Below are positions 29,901 through 37,745 of a DNA stretch of 64,000 nucleotides, piece after piece. Position 1 is the stretch's first letter, and every line of letters starts with the position of its first letter. Position numbers and translations under genes: made by a program. The stretch is taken from positions 1,488,001-1,552,000 of the forward strand of contig NZ_CP073578.1 in assembly GCF_018199995.1 (NCBI RefSeq), in the 5' to 3' direction. The notes below the pieces were generated by a model that had not been told where the DNA came from, did no database searches, and was given only the letters and a program-made list of their open reading frames with translations. This stretch comes from Photobacterium sp. GJ3. Lineage in GTDB: Bacteria; Pseudomonadota; Gammaproteobacteria; Enterobacterales; Vibrionaceae.

Positions 29901-31348
29901 AAGCCAGAGAAAAAACAACCTGTATGGCCGGTCTTGGGTTTGATGCCTGCGTGTGGGAAATCTGGCCTGCCTTGTCGCAAGGGGCGACTTTACTGTTACC
30001 CCCGCCGCAGGTCACCGGGGACAGTGATGCCTTGCTGAACTGGTGGCATCACAGCGGTGCGCAGGTGTCCTTTATGGTCACGCCGCTGGCTGAAGTGGCA
30101 TTGTCTGCTGGCCTGGTACCGCCGACATTGCGTCAACTGCTGATCGGGGGAGACAGTCTCCGTCGCTGGCCACTCACTGTGCCGCCGGGACTGACGGTGG
30201 TGAATAACTACGGTCCGACGGAAACGACGGTGGTTGCGACATCAGCAATCCTGGATCTGACGGCGCCCGTGCCAAACATTGGTCGCCCAATCAGTAACAC
30301 GTGTATTTACTTGCTGGATGAAACCGGGCAGCCGGTTCCCCGCGGCAGTGCCGGTGAACTCTATGTCGGGGGCGTGCAGGTGGCTCGGGGTTATCTCAAT
30401 CAGCCGGAACTGACCGCGGAACGATTCCTGACGGATCCCTTCCGTCCGGGCGGTCGGATGTACCGGACCGGGGATCTGGTTCGCTATCTGCCGGATGGGC
30501 AACTGGAGTTTTTAGGCCGGAATGATCATCAGGTGAAAATTCGCGGCTTCCGGATTGAGCTGGGCGAGGTGGAAACTCAGCTCGGAATGCATCCGATGCT
30601 GAAAGATGTCGCGGTTGATGCGCTCCCCAGCCGGGCGGGTGACAAACGTCTGGTGGCCTGGGTGGTGCCTGTCGCTGATGAAGAGCGCGTAGATGAAGCC
30701 ACGCTGTCGTCATCATTGCGGGCGTATCTGGCGGAGCGGCTTCCGGATTATATGATTCCGGCAGCCTTTGTACCGATGACTGCGTTGCCGTTGTCTCCGA
30801 ATGGCAAACTGGAGCGTCGCGCCTTGCCGTCCCCGGCAGATGAATCGGGCCGTGTTTTCGCAGCCCCGAGCGGGGCGATGGAGAGACTGCTGGCGGGTAT
30901 CTGGTCGCAAGTGCTGGCGATCGAACCGTCGCACATCAGCCGGCATGATAATTTCTTTGAGCTGGGCGGACATTCGCTGCTGGTGGTGAAACTCATGGCT
31001 GCGCTGCGCCGCTATGGTTTGTCAGCCGGTGTGAATACGCTGTTTTCAGCACCGACGCTGGCTGCACTGGCTGCCGCGCTGGAGACACAAACGGTGATCG
31101 AAGTGCCTGAAAACCGGATCACCCCGGAAACCACTCAGATCACCCCGGCGCTCTTGCCGCTGGCCAATCTGACTCAGCCTGAGATTGATCATCTCCTTGC
31201 CACGGTTCCCGGGGGATCGCCAATGTGCAGGATATTTACGGCCTGTCGCCCTTACAGGAAGGGATTCTGTTCCACCATCTGCTCAGTGAAACCGGTGATA
31301 CGTATCTGCTGTCAGCCATGTTGCAGTTTGATACCCGGGATCGCCTGA
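26990..31348 (+). CDS. NRPS part 2: rest of module 3, module 4, start of module 5
   Basis: Coding really resumes at about 26958 in this frame; the ATG at 26990 (MLNPAD) is internal to A3 and has no function as a start that I can support. The A3 code across the break reads D-F-W-N-V-G-M-V-H, one change from the threonine code. T3 (LGGHSL), C4 with HHIVSDG (about 28382), A4 with D-A-W-F-L-G-N-V-V (leucine), T4 (LGGHSL) and the first 30 residues of a dual C/E domain (TPALLPLANLTQPEIDHLL, VPGG) follow. The last 40 or so residues, after 31215, are out-of-frame read-through. The A4-T4-C/E5 block is a paralogue of A1-T1-C/E2. Confidence 0.85.
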   Translation: MLNPADLMPWYARHADNAPLLVNMYGITETTVHVTYRAMSVADVHAGGSPIGHRISDLRLYLLDTHGQPVPHGAVGELYVGGEGVARGYLNRPALNAERFLADPFHAGGRVYRSGDLARYLPNGALEYLGRNDQQVKIRGFRIECGEVEARILSHDQVRHVAVDAWQGDDGEKRLVAWVVPQAQTARDTFAATLRQFLSGLLPDYMVPAAYVWMDHLPLTTNGKLDKRALPAPDSGAAVRQAFEAPRGEKEQLLATLWQSLLGAEPVSRLDNFFDLGGHSLLAVQLANRLEQAGWVMPLSALFGSPVLHELATTLRAVQDSQTLPIPVIAREGQYPLSYAQQRLWFLNQMDSSSDTYHIPLVLDLKGHLDREAFSRSLDALYARHESLRSIFVAQDDQPSVVLLPEGSMPVAWHDLRGESLSKAGVMAQIRDVMKAPFDLTTGPLIRAHLWQLDEENTCFLLVCHHIVSDGWSTKILLQELGTLYGAFSQQQQNPLPPLSLQYVDYAHWQRTHLTQDKLDAQAQYWRETLGQAPTQLTLPTDKPRPQVQSFAGASVPFTIEPKLTQALRALSQQQGTSLFMTVLSAWGIVLSKLAGQDEVVIGMPEANRGRLEVEPMVGFFVSTLALHLDLRDNPSVAMFLSRVRQSVLSARENSDLPFEQVVEVLNPPRQLDRTPVFQVMLSWQDGSVHALSIPGLDVTDAGLDYDIAKFDLTLGMTETGDHLTGSLNYATALFDPQTVTRFTGYLNEILESMVSDPAQPVSQLNMLPASEREQLLVQWNQTERHYPASRSVHQLIEAQAARSPQTVAVICGDEVLSYGQLDNRANRLAQALVAKGVRAETRVAVCAARRPDMLVALLAVLKAGGAYVPLDPAYPGDRLQYILHDSDPVLLVADSCGRNALGEIQLPVLALDEPLSTPVTAELPDVDVRSDHLAYVVYTSGSTGHPKGVMVEHAQLMNLIGWHLETTALQAREKTTCMAGLGFDACVWEIWPALSQGATLLLPPPQVTGDSDALLNWWHHSGAQVSFMVTPLAEVALSAGLVPPTLRQLLIGGDSLRRWPLTVPPGLTVVNNYGPTETTVVATSAILDLTAPVPNIGRPISNTCIYLLDETGQPVPRGSAGELYVGGVQVARGYLNQPELTAERFLTDPFRPGGRMYRTGDLVRYLPDGQLEFLGRNDHQVKIRGFRIELGEVETQLGMHPMLKDVAVDALPSRAGDKRLVAWVVPVADEERVDEATLSSSLRAYLAERLPDYMIPAAFVPMTALPLSPNGKLERRALPSPADESGRVFAAPSGAMERLLAGIWSQVLAIEPSHISRHDNFFELGGHSLLVVKLMAALRRYGLSAGVNTLFSAPTLAALAAALETQTVIEVPENRITPETTQITPALLPLANLTQPEIDHLLATVPGGSPMCRIFTACRPYRKGFCSTICSVKPVIRICCQPCCSLIPGIA
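31211..31215 (+). other. Second NRPS frame break at a G5 run
   Basis: With G6 the protein reads VPGGIANVQDIYGLSPLQEG, which is the same as the module 2 counterpart VPGGIAQVQDIYALSPLQEG. As written it becomes VPGGSPMCRIF and ends at 31348. Confidence 0.88.
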
Positions 31349-34300
31349 ATGCCTGGCTGTCGGCGCTGCAACAGGTGGTGGATCGCCATGATATCCTGCG
31401 GACCGCCTTTGTCAGTCAGGGACTTTCGGAACCGGCGCAGATCGTCTGGCGTCAGGCTCGTCTGCCTGTGACGGAACTGGCAGTGGATCCGGCGCAAGGG
31501 AAAATTGCCGACCAACTGCTGTCGCGGTTTGATTCCCGCCATTCGCGTTTGGATCTGACTCAGGCACCGTTACTGAATCTGGTGATCACACAGGATGAAA
31601 CCGGACGCTGGCTGCTGCTGCAACAGTGGCACCACCTGATTGGCGACCATTCCACCTCGGCGCTGATTGAAAGTGAAATCGCCACGATTCTGGATGGTCA
31701 GGCAGAGGCGCTGAATCCTGCACCGCATTATCGCGAGGTGATTGCACAGGCGCGGCTGGGGATCAGTCAGGCGGAACACGAAGTCTTCTTCCGGGAGATG
31801 TTGGCGGATATCGACGAGCCGGTGTTGCCTTTTGGTCTGAGTGACATTCGCGGGGATGGGCAGGATACGGTGACATCTCATCTGCGTGTTCCGGCAGCGC
31901 TGAATCTGGCGCTGCGGGAGCAAGCGCGGCAACGGGGCGTCAGTCTGGCCAGTCTGTGTCATCTGGCCTGGGCGCAGGTGCTGTCACGGATCACCGGGAA
32001 AGATACTGTGGTGTTCGGCACTGTCCTGTTGGGCAGGATGCAGGCCGGAGACGGTGCAGAGCAGGCGATGGGGCTCTTTATCAATACTTTGCCGTTGCGT
32101 CTGGATCTGAACGGCACGGATGTGGTGAAAGCGGTGCAGCTGGCGCATCAGCGGCTGAGTAGCTTGCTCCAGCATGAACATGCCCCGCTGGCACTGGCCC
32201 AGCGATGCAGCGGCATGGGGGCTGGCGCACCTTTATTCAGTGCCCTGTTGAATTACCGGCATAACCAGGGCAGTGAACTGGTCCTGCCTGGAGGCGTGAC
32301 CTTACTGAGTGCCGAAGAGCGGACCAACTATCCGTTTGTGATGTCGGTGGAAGACGGCGGTGACTCGCTGGGTCTGACCGCACAAATTGCTCAGACGGTG
32401 GAAGCCGACCGGATCTGCGGTTATATGCTGCAGGCGCTGACGTCACTGGCGCACGCCCTGAGTGAAACCCCTGCCATGCCGGTGAGCACGCTGGAGATTC
32501 TGCCTGAAGCCGAATATCGCCTGCAGCTGGAACGCTGGAATCAGACCGCAACGGATTATCCGGCGGCAGCCAGTATCCAGACGCTGTTTGAACAGCAAGC
32601 TGAACGCAGCCCGTCTGCCATTGCGGTGACCGACGGCGCGACACAGGTCAGCTATGCGGCGCTGAATCAGCGGGCGAATCAACTGGCGCATACTTTAATC
32701 GCGCAGGGGGTTGAGCCCGGTGATCGCGTCATTCTCAAGCTGGGACGCAGTCTGGCGCTGGTTGTTGCCCAACTGGCGGTTCTGAAAGCCGGGGCTGTGT
32801 ATGTCCCGGTTGATCCGACTCTGCCAGAGGTTCGTCAGGCCTGGATTATCGCCGATAGTGGGGCGCGTGTGATGATTGCCCGACAGGCGGGAACAGAAGG
32901 GTTGGTCTGGATCCGTCCGGATGCACTGTCGCCTTGTCAGGAGAATCCTGGCGTCTCGGTTTCCAGCACCCAGGCGGCTTATATCATGTATACCTCGGGA
33001 TCGACCGGTCAGCCGAAAGGCGTCATGACGCCGCATCAGGGAGTCACGCGTCTGGTGATTAATAACCGGTATGCGGCATTCGACCAGACAGATACCGTGG
33101 CCTTTGCCGCGAATCCGGCTTTTGATGCTTCGACGATGGAAGTCTGGGCGGCGTTGCTGCACGGGGGCAAGCTGGTGGTGATTGCACCGGATACCATGAT
33201 GGATGCGGCTCAGTTCGCACAAACGCTGGCAACCCATCAGGTCACAACGCTGTTTCTGACAACCGCGCTGTTTAATCAGTATGTCCATGTGATCGGGGAG
33301 ACGCTGTCGCAACTCAGGTATCTGATTTGTGGCGGTGAAAAAGAAGATCCGGCCGCATTCGAGGCACTGCTGGCTCTGGGGGGGCGTGTCAGACTGATCC
33401 ATGCTTACGGGCCTACGGAAACGACGACTTACGCCACCACGGCGCAGATCGATCGTGTGTATGGCCGCTCACGGTTGCCAATCGGTAAACCAATCGGTAA
33501 TACCCGCACCTATGTGCTGGATACACAAGGCCGAGTCGTTCCTCGCGGAGCAGTCGGGGAGCTCTATATTGGCGGTGTCGGTGTCGCACTGGGGTATCTG
33601 AATCGTCCGGAACTGACTGCCGAACGCTTCCTGCCGGATCCGTTCAATACCGGCGGGAAGATGTACCGGACCGGCGATCTCGTGCGTTATCTGCATGATG
33701 GGAACCTTGAATATCAGGGACGGAATGACCGACAGGTGAAAATCCGGGGTTTCCGGATTGAAATGGGTGAGATTGAAGCGCAGCTTCTGAATTATCCTGC
33801 GCTGCGCGATGCCATTGTCGATGTCCGCAATCTGGGTGAGACACAAGGGCTGGTGGCCTGGCTGACGACCTCTCAGCCAATCCGGCCAGCTGTCGCAGAG
33901 ATCCGTCAGTATCTGAGTGAACATTTGCCGTCTTATATGCTGCCGTCGTCTTTTGTCTGGCTGGATCAACTGCCGCTGACTCCCAATGGTAAGGTCGACC
34001 GCCGTGCACTGCCGGAACCGGAGAGTCAGGATTTTGCCGGTCTGACTTATGTGGCGCCCGCAGGGGAAACGGAAATGCTGCTGGCACAACTGTGGTCTGA
34101 ATTGCTGGGGGTTGCACAAATTGGCCGTCAGGATCATTTCTTTGAACTGGGCGGTCATTCTTTACTGGCTGTGCGGCAAGTCAGTCTGGCGCAGCAACTG
34201 GGACTGGAGATACCGGTACAGGCGATTTTCGATTATCCGGTTCTGGCGGATTTGGCCGCGCATCTGGATCAGGCGCACACCGGCCAGCGTCCGCGTGTGG

Positions 34301-35154
34301 CACTGCCAGCACGCCGTTCAGGTCAGCAGTCCCCCTTATTCTTCCTGCCGACGGGCTTTGGGGATTACAGTTATGTCTATGAGATGGCAAAAGCCCTGAA
34401 TCCGGATCATCCGGTCTATGCCGTGCCCTGGCCGGATATGTCGGAAGCATTACCCGACACCATGGCACAGATGGCGCAACGCTGCGCAGAGATGATCCGT
34501 CAGGTTCAGCCGCACGGGCCATATCATCTGTTTGGCTATTCTTCCGGCGGCGTTCTGGCTTATCAGGTGGCAGCTTTACTGGAGAACACCGGAGAGCCGA
34601 TTGCCTTCCTTGGGCTGTTCGATACCATGCGTCCGCAACAGGCAATGCAACGTGAGACACAGTTGTTCCTGAGCTGGCTGGAAGTCGAGCATACTGATCT
34701 GCCGGAAGAATTGATGGCGCGTTTCCGGGCGATGCCCCTGAAAGACATCTTACTGACGCTGAACGAGATGGGGATCCGGACACTGATGGCCGATCCGCTT
34801 CAGGAACTGTCCCTCTGGCAGCAGCGATACCACTATGCAACGCTGGTGGGCAAGGCGCAGATTGTGCCGCAGCAATTCAGTCTGCATCTGTTCAAGGCGA
34901 AAGAGATGATGCCACCGATTCGCAGTGAGGACCTGATTCAGTACTGGAACAGCATCAAACCGGCCGGGTTCTGCCGGGACGATGATTCTGCACTGGGCTG
35001 GGAATCTCTGTTGCCTGCGTCGCTACTGAAGGTACACCGGGTGGATGGGGATCATGGCACCATGGTGTCGGATGCGCAGAACCGGGCGCAGCTGGGGGAT
35101 TGCATCAATCAGCTCCTCTCGCCGGATGCCGTCAGGAAGGAGGCTGACGTTTAA
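31225..35154 (+). CDS. NRPS part 3: rest of module 5 and thioesterase
   Basis: Begins inside the second dual C/E domain at MQDIYGLSPLQEG; HHLLSETGD and HHLIGDH both mark dual C/E activity, so leucine 4 should be converted to D. A5 has all core motifs (YTSGSTGQPKG, YGPTETT, GELYIGG, YRTGDLVR, NGKVDRRAL) but its pocket reads D-A-M-F-I-G-A-T-Y, which I do not recognise; it suggests a hydrophobic residue. T5 has LGGHSL. The type I thioesterase has GYSSGG (Ser near 34539), LFDTM (Asp) and GDHGTMV (His), a complete triad for release or macrocyclisation. A strong terminator follows at once. Confidence 0.9.
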   Translation: MQDIYGLSPLQEGILFHHLLSETGDTYLLSAMLQFDTRDRLNAWLSALQQVVDRHDILRTAFVSQGLSEPAQIVWRQARLPVTELAVDPAQGKIADQLLSRFDSRHSRLDLTQAPLLNLVITQDETGRWLLLQQWHHLIGDHSTSALIESEIATILDGQAEALNPAPHYREVIAQARLGISQAEHEVFFREMLADIDEPVLPFGLSDIRGDGQDTVTSHLRVPAALNLALREQARQRGVSLASLCHLAWAQVLSRITGKDTVVFGTVLLGRMQAGDGAEQAMGLFINTLPLRLDLNGTDVVKAVQLAHQRLSSLLQHEHAPLALAQRCSGMGAGAPLFSALLNYRHNQGSELVLPGGVTLLSAEERTNYPFVMSVEDGGDSLGLTAQIAQTVEADRICGYMLQALTSLAHALSETPAMPVSTLEILPEAEYRLQLERWNQTATDYPAAASIQTLFEQQAERSPSAIAVTDGATQVSYAALNQRANQLAHTLIAQGVEPGDRVILKLGRSLALVVAQLAVLKAGAVYVPVDPTLPEVRQAWIIADSGARVMIARQAGTEGLVWIRPDALSPCQENPGVSVSSTQAAYIMYTSGSTGQPKGVMTPHQGVTRLVINNRYAAFDQTDTVAFAANPAFDASTMEVWAALLHGGKLVVIAPDTMMDAAQFAQTLATHQVTTLFLTTALFNQYVHVIGETLSQLRYLICGGEKEDPAAFEALLALGGRVRLIHAYGPTETTTYATTAQIDRVYGRSRLPIGKPIGNTRTYVLDTQGRVVPRGAVGELYIGGVGVALGYLNRPELTAERFLPDPFNTGGKMYRTGDLVRYLHDGNLEYQGRNDRQVKIRGFRIEMGEIEAQLLNYPALRDAIVDVRNLGETQGLVAWLTTSQPIRPAVAEIRQYLSEHLPSYMLPSSFVWLDQLPLTPNGKVDRRALPEPESQDFAGLTYVAPAGETEMLLAQLWSELLGVAQIGRQDHFFELGGHSLLAVRQVSLAQQLGLEIPVQAIFDYPVLADLAAHLDQAHTGQRPRVALPARRSGQQSPLFFLPTGFGDYSYVYEMAKALNPDHPVYAVPWPDMSEALPDTMAQMAQRCAEMIRQVQPHGPYHLFGYSSGGVLAYQVAALLENTGEPIAFLGLFDTMRPQQAMQRETQLFLSWLEVEHTDLPEELMARFRAMPLKDILLTLNEMGIRTLMADPLQELSLWQQRYHYATLVGKAQIVPQQFSLHLFKAKEMMPPIRSEDLIQYWNSIKPAGFCRDDDSALGWESLLPASLLKVHRVDGDHGTMVSDAQNRAQLGDCINQLLSPDAVRKEADV

Positions 35155-35172
35155 TCTGACGGATCAGAGATA

Positions 35173-35204
35173 AAAAAACCGGTGCGAGAGAAGCACCGGT
35201 TTTT
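35173..35204. terminator. Bidirectional terminator after the NRPS gene
   Basis: AAAAACCGGTGC / GCACCGGTTTTT stem with A and T runs; shared with the converging DUF2786 gene. Confidence 0.9.
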
Positions 35205-35222
35205 CTTTGCATCCGTTTCGGG

Positions 35223-35918
35223 TCAGCTCAAGAGTTTAGTGGCTTGTTTCTGAGTGCCACCCACAGGCCGGTTGACCGAAATCGAGCGGCCTTTTTTCAT
35301 GCCTTTCTCGTAGTCATCCGTCATGGCTTTCATCGCTTCCTGCAGCTGTTTCTTAAAGGTTTCCCGATCCAGGTTCTCGAATTCACGGTCGATGAAATTC
35401 GACATTCGCTGATCATGGTCATCATCGGTATTGAGTTCAGGCAGCTTTTCCAGTGCGCCTTCAATCCAGCCCGCAAGAAATGACGATACCCGGCGGGTCA
35501 CTTCGGTCTGGCTCGCGCCGGTCCCGGCAAAACTGTTCCTGAACTGGCCGGTTTGCTGATTCATTTCGCGATACACCACATCAAAGGCAAAAGCCGCGAA
35601 AATCGCCCGCTCGGCGACCCCGATAAATTCAGCCTGCTTCAGGCCTTTGTAGTTCGTTAAGACGCATTCAACGCCGAAACGCCGGTTGATGCCGCGGATA
35701 ATTTTCAGAATCTGCGGGCCGATGTCTGAAGGCAGCAGGGTTGCTGACTTTGTTTTCCCCATCTGAATAAATTCAATGTCATCTTTTTCCAGACCATATT
35801 TGAGCATCAGACGATGCGCCATTTTGATGGCCTGTGCAGCTTCATTGACATTCGCTGAGTTACCTAACTCAAGGCACTTCGCTATTTTTTTCAGTGCCTT
35901 TCGTTTCTGTTCAGACAT
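35223..35918 (-). CDS. DUF2786 domain-containing protein
   Basis: 231 residues. The N-terminal 40 residues (KALKKIAKCLELGNSANVNEAAQAIKMAHRLM region) are the DUF2786 helical motif; the rest (HRLMLKYGLEKDDIEF, then a central conserved region ending in a charged C-terminus) fits the longer members of the family. Such proteins are common in phages and proteobacteria and have no assigned activity. I chose the ATG at 35918 over the upstream GTG because AGGTG sits 6 bases before it. It stands alone, converging on the NRPS terminator. Confidence 0.8.
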   Translation of the reverse strand: MSEQKRKALKKIAKCLELGNSANVNEAAQAIKMAHRLMLKYGLEKDDIEFIQMGKTKSATLLPSDIGPQILKIIRGINRRFGVECVLTNYKGLKQAEFIGVAERAIFAAFAFDVVYREMNQQTGQFRNSFAGTGASQTEVTRRVSSFLAGWIEGALEKLPELNTDDDHDQRMSNFIDREFENLDRETFKKQLQEAMKAMTDDYEKGMKKGRSISVNRPVGGTQKQATKLLS

Positions 35919-36157
35919 CCACAACACCTAGAGTAAAAAAACGGTCACGTATTTTAGCGTGTTCGCGGTGAACTTGGCAAAGTTCTGCGTTGGTGATTTT
36001 TTGTTCTGAGTCTCAGGAGCGGGGTGTTTTCTGAAAGAGGGGATGTAAACAGGCAGAGGTCTGAACAGGGATATCATGACAATTGAGTGACTTACCTTGT
36101 ACTGGCTGGGGATGGCACGCATAATGCCCCCGAGTGAATCCGAAGAGAGCCTGCGTC

Positions 36158-37129
36158 ATGACGACCCTTCCGTCCATTGATGTTCCGTTTGAATATCGCC
36201 ATACCTGCTGGTTTTGCGGGGAACCTTATTTCGAATGCCATACGTTCCGGCCGGTGCCGAACTATGACGGTGAATCACCTGTCCGGGTCCCGTGCTGTGA
36301 AGAATGTTATGGCATTTGTGCCAAGACCAAAGCCAGTGGTCTGGATATCCTGCGTGATCGCGTCAAAGAAAAGCTACACAGTCAATATCAGAAGCATCTG
36401 CAGATCGGGGTGCAATGGACCAAAGAAGAGCTGGAAGATTCTGAGCTGGAAGGGAAAGCCTTCGAAGGGTTTAAACACAGTGCCTGGCGGATGTTTGAAA
36501 TTGCCAGAGAACGAGTGAATTACCCGGGCTGGCCGCTGGCGATTGATGGTCAGCCCGTTGGACAGGTCAGCAGTGCATTTCAGGTCACCCATGACGGGAT
36601 CGTGTATCCGAGTCTTTCCAGTGCTGTGGAACAACTGGCGAAAAGCTATGCCATCCCTCAGGCCTATCTGGAACAGACGGTTGAACTCGTGGGCCGTGCA
36701 CAATTGGGATTTGCGATTCGTTTCTGTAAAACCACGCATGGTTTTTCGGAAGCTCAGCAGGCGGCCAGTCTGGCAAGCCTGAAGGAAAGACTGGCAGAAG
36801 AAGCTGAGCTGGAGAAACCCAGTGCTGCTTATGCGGGAATTGAGGTTGCCCTGAAATTAATCGCGCCCCAAATTCTGCACCGCACGGAGATTTCGCCGTA
36901 TGCGGTGCAATGGGCGTTACGACATGGGATTTGTACGCTGGCGCAATTGGCGGAACAGGAAGAGCAGTTTTTGGCGCATTTTGGTCAGGATTCGGAACTG
37001 ACGGCATTTCATTATTTTACGGGCTTGCAGGTGTATCTGGAAAAACGGGCGGAAGATCCGCATTGGGCTGCACAAGATGATCCAAACCGGCAATGGTTTC
37101 AGAAACTGACAGGCAAACGAGAACGTTAG
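36158..37129 (+). CDS. Uncharacterised protein with an N-terminal Cys cluster
   Basis: 323 residues from the ATG preceded by GAGAG. I do not recognise the family. The N-terminus has CWFCGEPYFEC and, about 25 residues on, CCEECYGIC, which looks like a treble-clef or zinc-ribbon metal site. The middle contains a Tyr/Trp-rich stretch (REKLHSQYQKHLQ, VNYPGWPLAIDG) and the C-terminal half is helical. No membrane segment or signal peptide. It is monocistronic with its own terminator. A nucleic-acid-binding role is possible from the Cys cluster but unsupported otherwise. Confidence 0.7.
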   Translation: MTTLPSIDVPFEYRHTCWFCGEPYFECHTFRPVPNYDGESPVRVPCCEECYGICAKTKASGLDILRDRVKEKLHSQYQKHLQIGVQWTKEELEDSELEGKAFEGFKHSAWRMFEIARERVNYPGWPLAIDGQPVGQVSSAFQVTHDGIVYPSLSSAVEQLAKSYAIPQAYLEQTVELVGRAQLGFAIRFCKTTHGFSEAQQAASLASLKERLAEEAELEKPSAAYAGIEVALKLIAPQILHRTEISPYAVQWALRHGICTLAQLAEQEEQFLAHFGQDSELTAFHYFTGLQVYLEKRAEDPHWAAQDDPNRQWFQKLTGKRER

Positions 37130-37146
37130 ATTCGACGTGTGACATG

Positions 37147-37176
37147 AAAAAGGCCAGTCTGTGACTGGCCTTTTGT
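37147..37176. terminator. Bidirectional terminator between the Cys-cluster gene and the DUF411 gene
   Basis: AAAAGGCCAGTC / GACTGGCCTTTT stem with a TGT loop. Confidence 0.85.
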
Positions 37177-37187
37177 GTTTTCAGGGG

Positions 37188-37658
37188 TTACTTGGTTTGT
37201 GGTTGATGATGACTGGACCAGACAACCGTTTTCCCGTTTTCATCAAACGCCAGGACGTCATAGGGCGTGATCTGATTGTTATATTCCATCCCAGGTGAAC
37301 CCATGGGCATGCCTGCCACGGCCAAGCCTTTCAGATGGTCTGGCTTTTCTGCCAGGAAACGTTTGACCTCTTCTGCCGGGACATGGCCCTCAAAGGCATA
37401 TCCCTGAATGATGGCCGTATGACAGGATGCATATTCCGGCCGGATACCGCTGTCCTGCTTGATCGGATGCAGGTTGTTTTCAAAATTCATTTTCAGGGCA
37501 AAGCCATTCTCGTTCATGTGCTTGACCCATGCCTTGCAACAGCCGCAGGTCGGCGTTTGGTAGTTTTCACCCTGAATGGCTTCTTCCGCCAGAACTGGCA
37601 TCGTGAACAGGAACAGGGATGCGGTCAGGGCTTTGATGTTTTTATGTTTGATTGTCAT
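37188..37658 (-). CDS. Periplasmic DUF411 metal-binding protein (CopG type)
   Basis: 156 residues. Signal peptide about 1-24 (ALTASLFLFTMPVLAEE), then the DUF411 core: TPTCGCCKAWVKHM near the N-terminus, CHTA in the middle, GHVPAEEVKRFL and VAGMPMGSPGME, all rich in Cys, Met and His ligands. Members are found in copper and other metal resistance loci and are thought to bind or reduce copper in the periplasm. The start is preceded by AAGGAAAATACA. The next gene on the same strand, 88 bases upstream, is another Cys-rich exported protein, which supports a metal role for the pair. Confidence 0.85.
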   Translation of the reverse strand: MTIKHKNIKALTASLFLFTMPVLAEEAIQGENYQTPTCGCCKAWVKHMNENGFALKMNFENNLHPIKQDSGIRPEYASCHTAIIQGYAFEGHVPAEEVKRFLAEKPDHLKGLAVAGMPMGSPGMEYNNQITPYDVLAFDENGKTVVWSSHHQPQTK

Positions 37659-37745
37659 TGTATTTTCCTTCGATTGATTCTGATGAACCGTTTTTACACG
37701 GGATTGAGTCGGAGGTTCTGTTTCAAAACAGAACGGTCGGATAAC

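Larger units (their letters stand above)
17346..35154 (+). other. Five-module NRPS locus (one ancestral gene, two frame breaks)
   Basis: The three open frames below are in three different phases but join seamlessly by domain content if one C is added to the C5 run at 26953-26957 and one G to the G5 run at 31211-31215. The repaired protein is about 5,936 residues. Order with approximate positions: C1 17430-18720; formyltransferase-C-like 18740-18990; half C 19030-19720; A1(Leu) 19790-21250; T1 21290-21500; dual C/E2 21560-22930; A2(Ser) 22970-24480; T2; C3 24760-26130; A3(Thr) 26180-27680; T3; C4 27960-29320; A4(Leu) 29350-30830; T4; dual C/E5 31130-32490; A5 32520-34020; T5; TE 34320-35130. 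Predicted product: acyl-D-Leu-Ser-Thr-D-Leu-X, released or cyclised by the TE. No phosphopantetheinyl transferase, MbtH, exporter or regulator gene is adjacent. Confidence 0.85.
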
